A stretch of 5,967 bases of DNA from Treponema sp. GTDB taxonomy: Bacteria; Spirochaetota; Spirochaetia; Treponematales; Breznakiellaceae. Shown here one piece after another: positions 5,914 to 5,967 of the stretch (position 1 is the first letter of the stretch; the number at the start of each line of letters is the position of its first letter). The DNA lies in the NCBI GenBank assembly GCA_031264395.1, contig JAISEB010000014.1, positions 1 to 5,967 on the forward strand, given 5' to 3'. Both the position numbers and the translations under genes were made by a program. The notes beneath the pieces were generated by a model. That model saw nothing but the letters and a program-made list of their open reading frames with translations, had not been told where the DNA came from and did not search any database.

Positions 5914-5967
5914 TTAATCCGGCCGCAACCGGCCCGGCTCAAATCTTACGCCGTATTCAGGCAACGG
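5914..5967 (-). CDS. C-terminal end of an upstream gene (partial, unidentified)
   Basis: Of the three minus-strand frames entering from the right edge, only one stays open. It reads PLPEYGVRFEPGRLRPD and ends with TAA at 5916-5914, inside the ribosome site of the HAD gene. The tight packing, codon choice and lack of any terminator or promoter before the HAD gene suggest the true end of an operon partner. Seventeen codons are too few to name it. Confidence 0.45.
   Translation of the reverse strand, partial: PLPEYGVRFEPGRLRPD

Overview
The window is GC-rich, densely coding bacterial DNA. It most likely comes from a spirochaete, perhaps a Treponema-type anaerobe. This is inferred from three things: a Pur-alpha-like (BpuR/DUF3276) nucleic-acid-binding protein, a minimal NifS/NifU iron-sulfur system, and an unusual long phosphomannomutase-family enzyme. 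No rRNA or other marker gene is present, so the assignment is tentative.

Layout, left to right. Bases 1-250 hold no credible gene. They hold a tandem array of a 115-119 bp GC-rich repeat, cut by the left window edge, and each unit ends in a hairpin plus T7 tract on the + strand. On the minus strand follows a two-gene iron-sulfur operon, nifS (2025 to 850) then nifU (837 to 244), with 12 nt between them. The nifU stop codon lies inside the last partial repeat. A strong sigma70-like promoter for nifSU, with a dyad operator over its start point, sits in an AT-rich gap before a divergent + strand pair. That pair is a phosphohexomutase (start best placed at 2181, stop 4010) and a small PUR-domain protein (4010-4486), which overlap by one base. 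A convergent minus-strand operon fills the right side. It consists of the last 17 codons of an unknown gene (5967 to 5914), a HAD-IA hydrolase (5904 to 5278) and a PlsC-like acyltransferase (GTG start 5267, stop 4539).

How the genes work together: NifS and NifU form a desulfurase/scaffold pair for Fe-S cluster assembly. The hexomutase supplies or consumes sugar phosphates for glycan or polysaccharide metabolism. PlsC acts in phospholipid synthesis. The HAD enzyme is a probable small-molecule phosphatase. The PUR protein is the likely regulator or RNA-binding factor here.

Most of the window is ordinary housekeeping. The least explained parts are the repeat array with its built-in terminators fused to the end of nifU, the operator dyad on the nifSU promoter, and the arginine/glycine/proline-rich tail of the PUR protein with its six-residue repeat.
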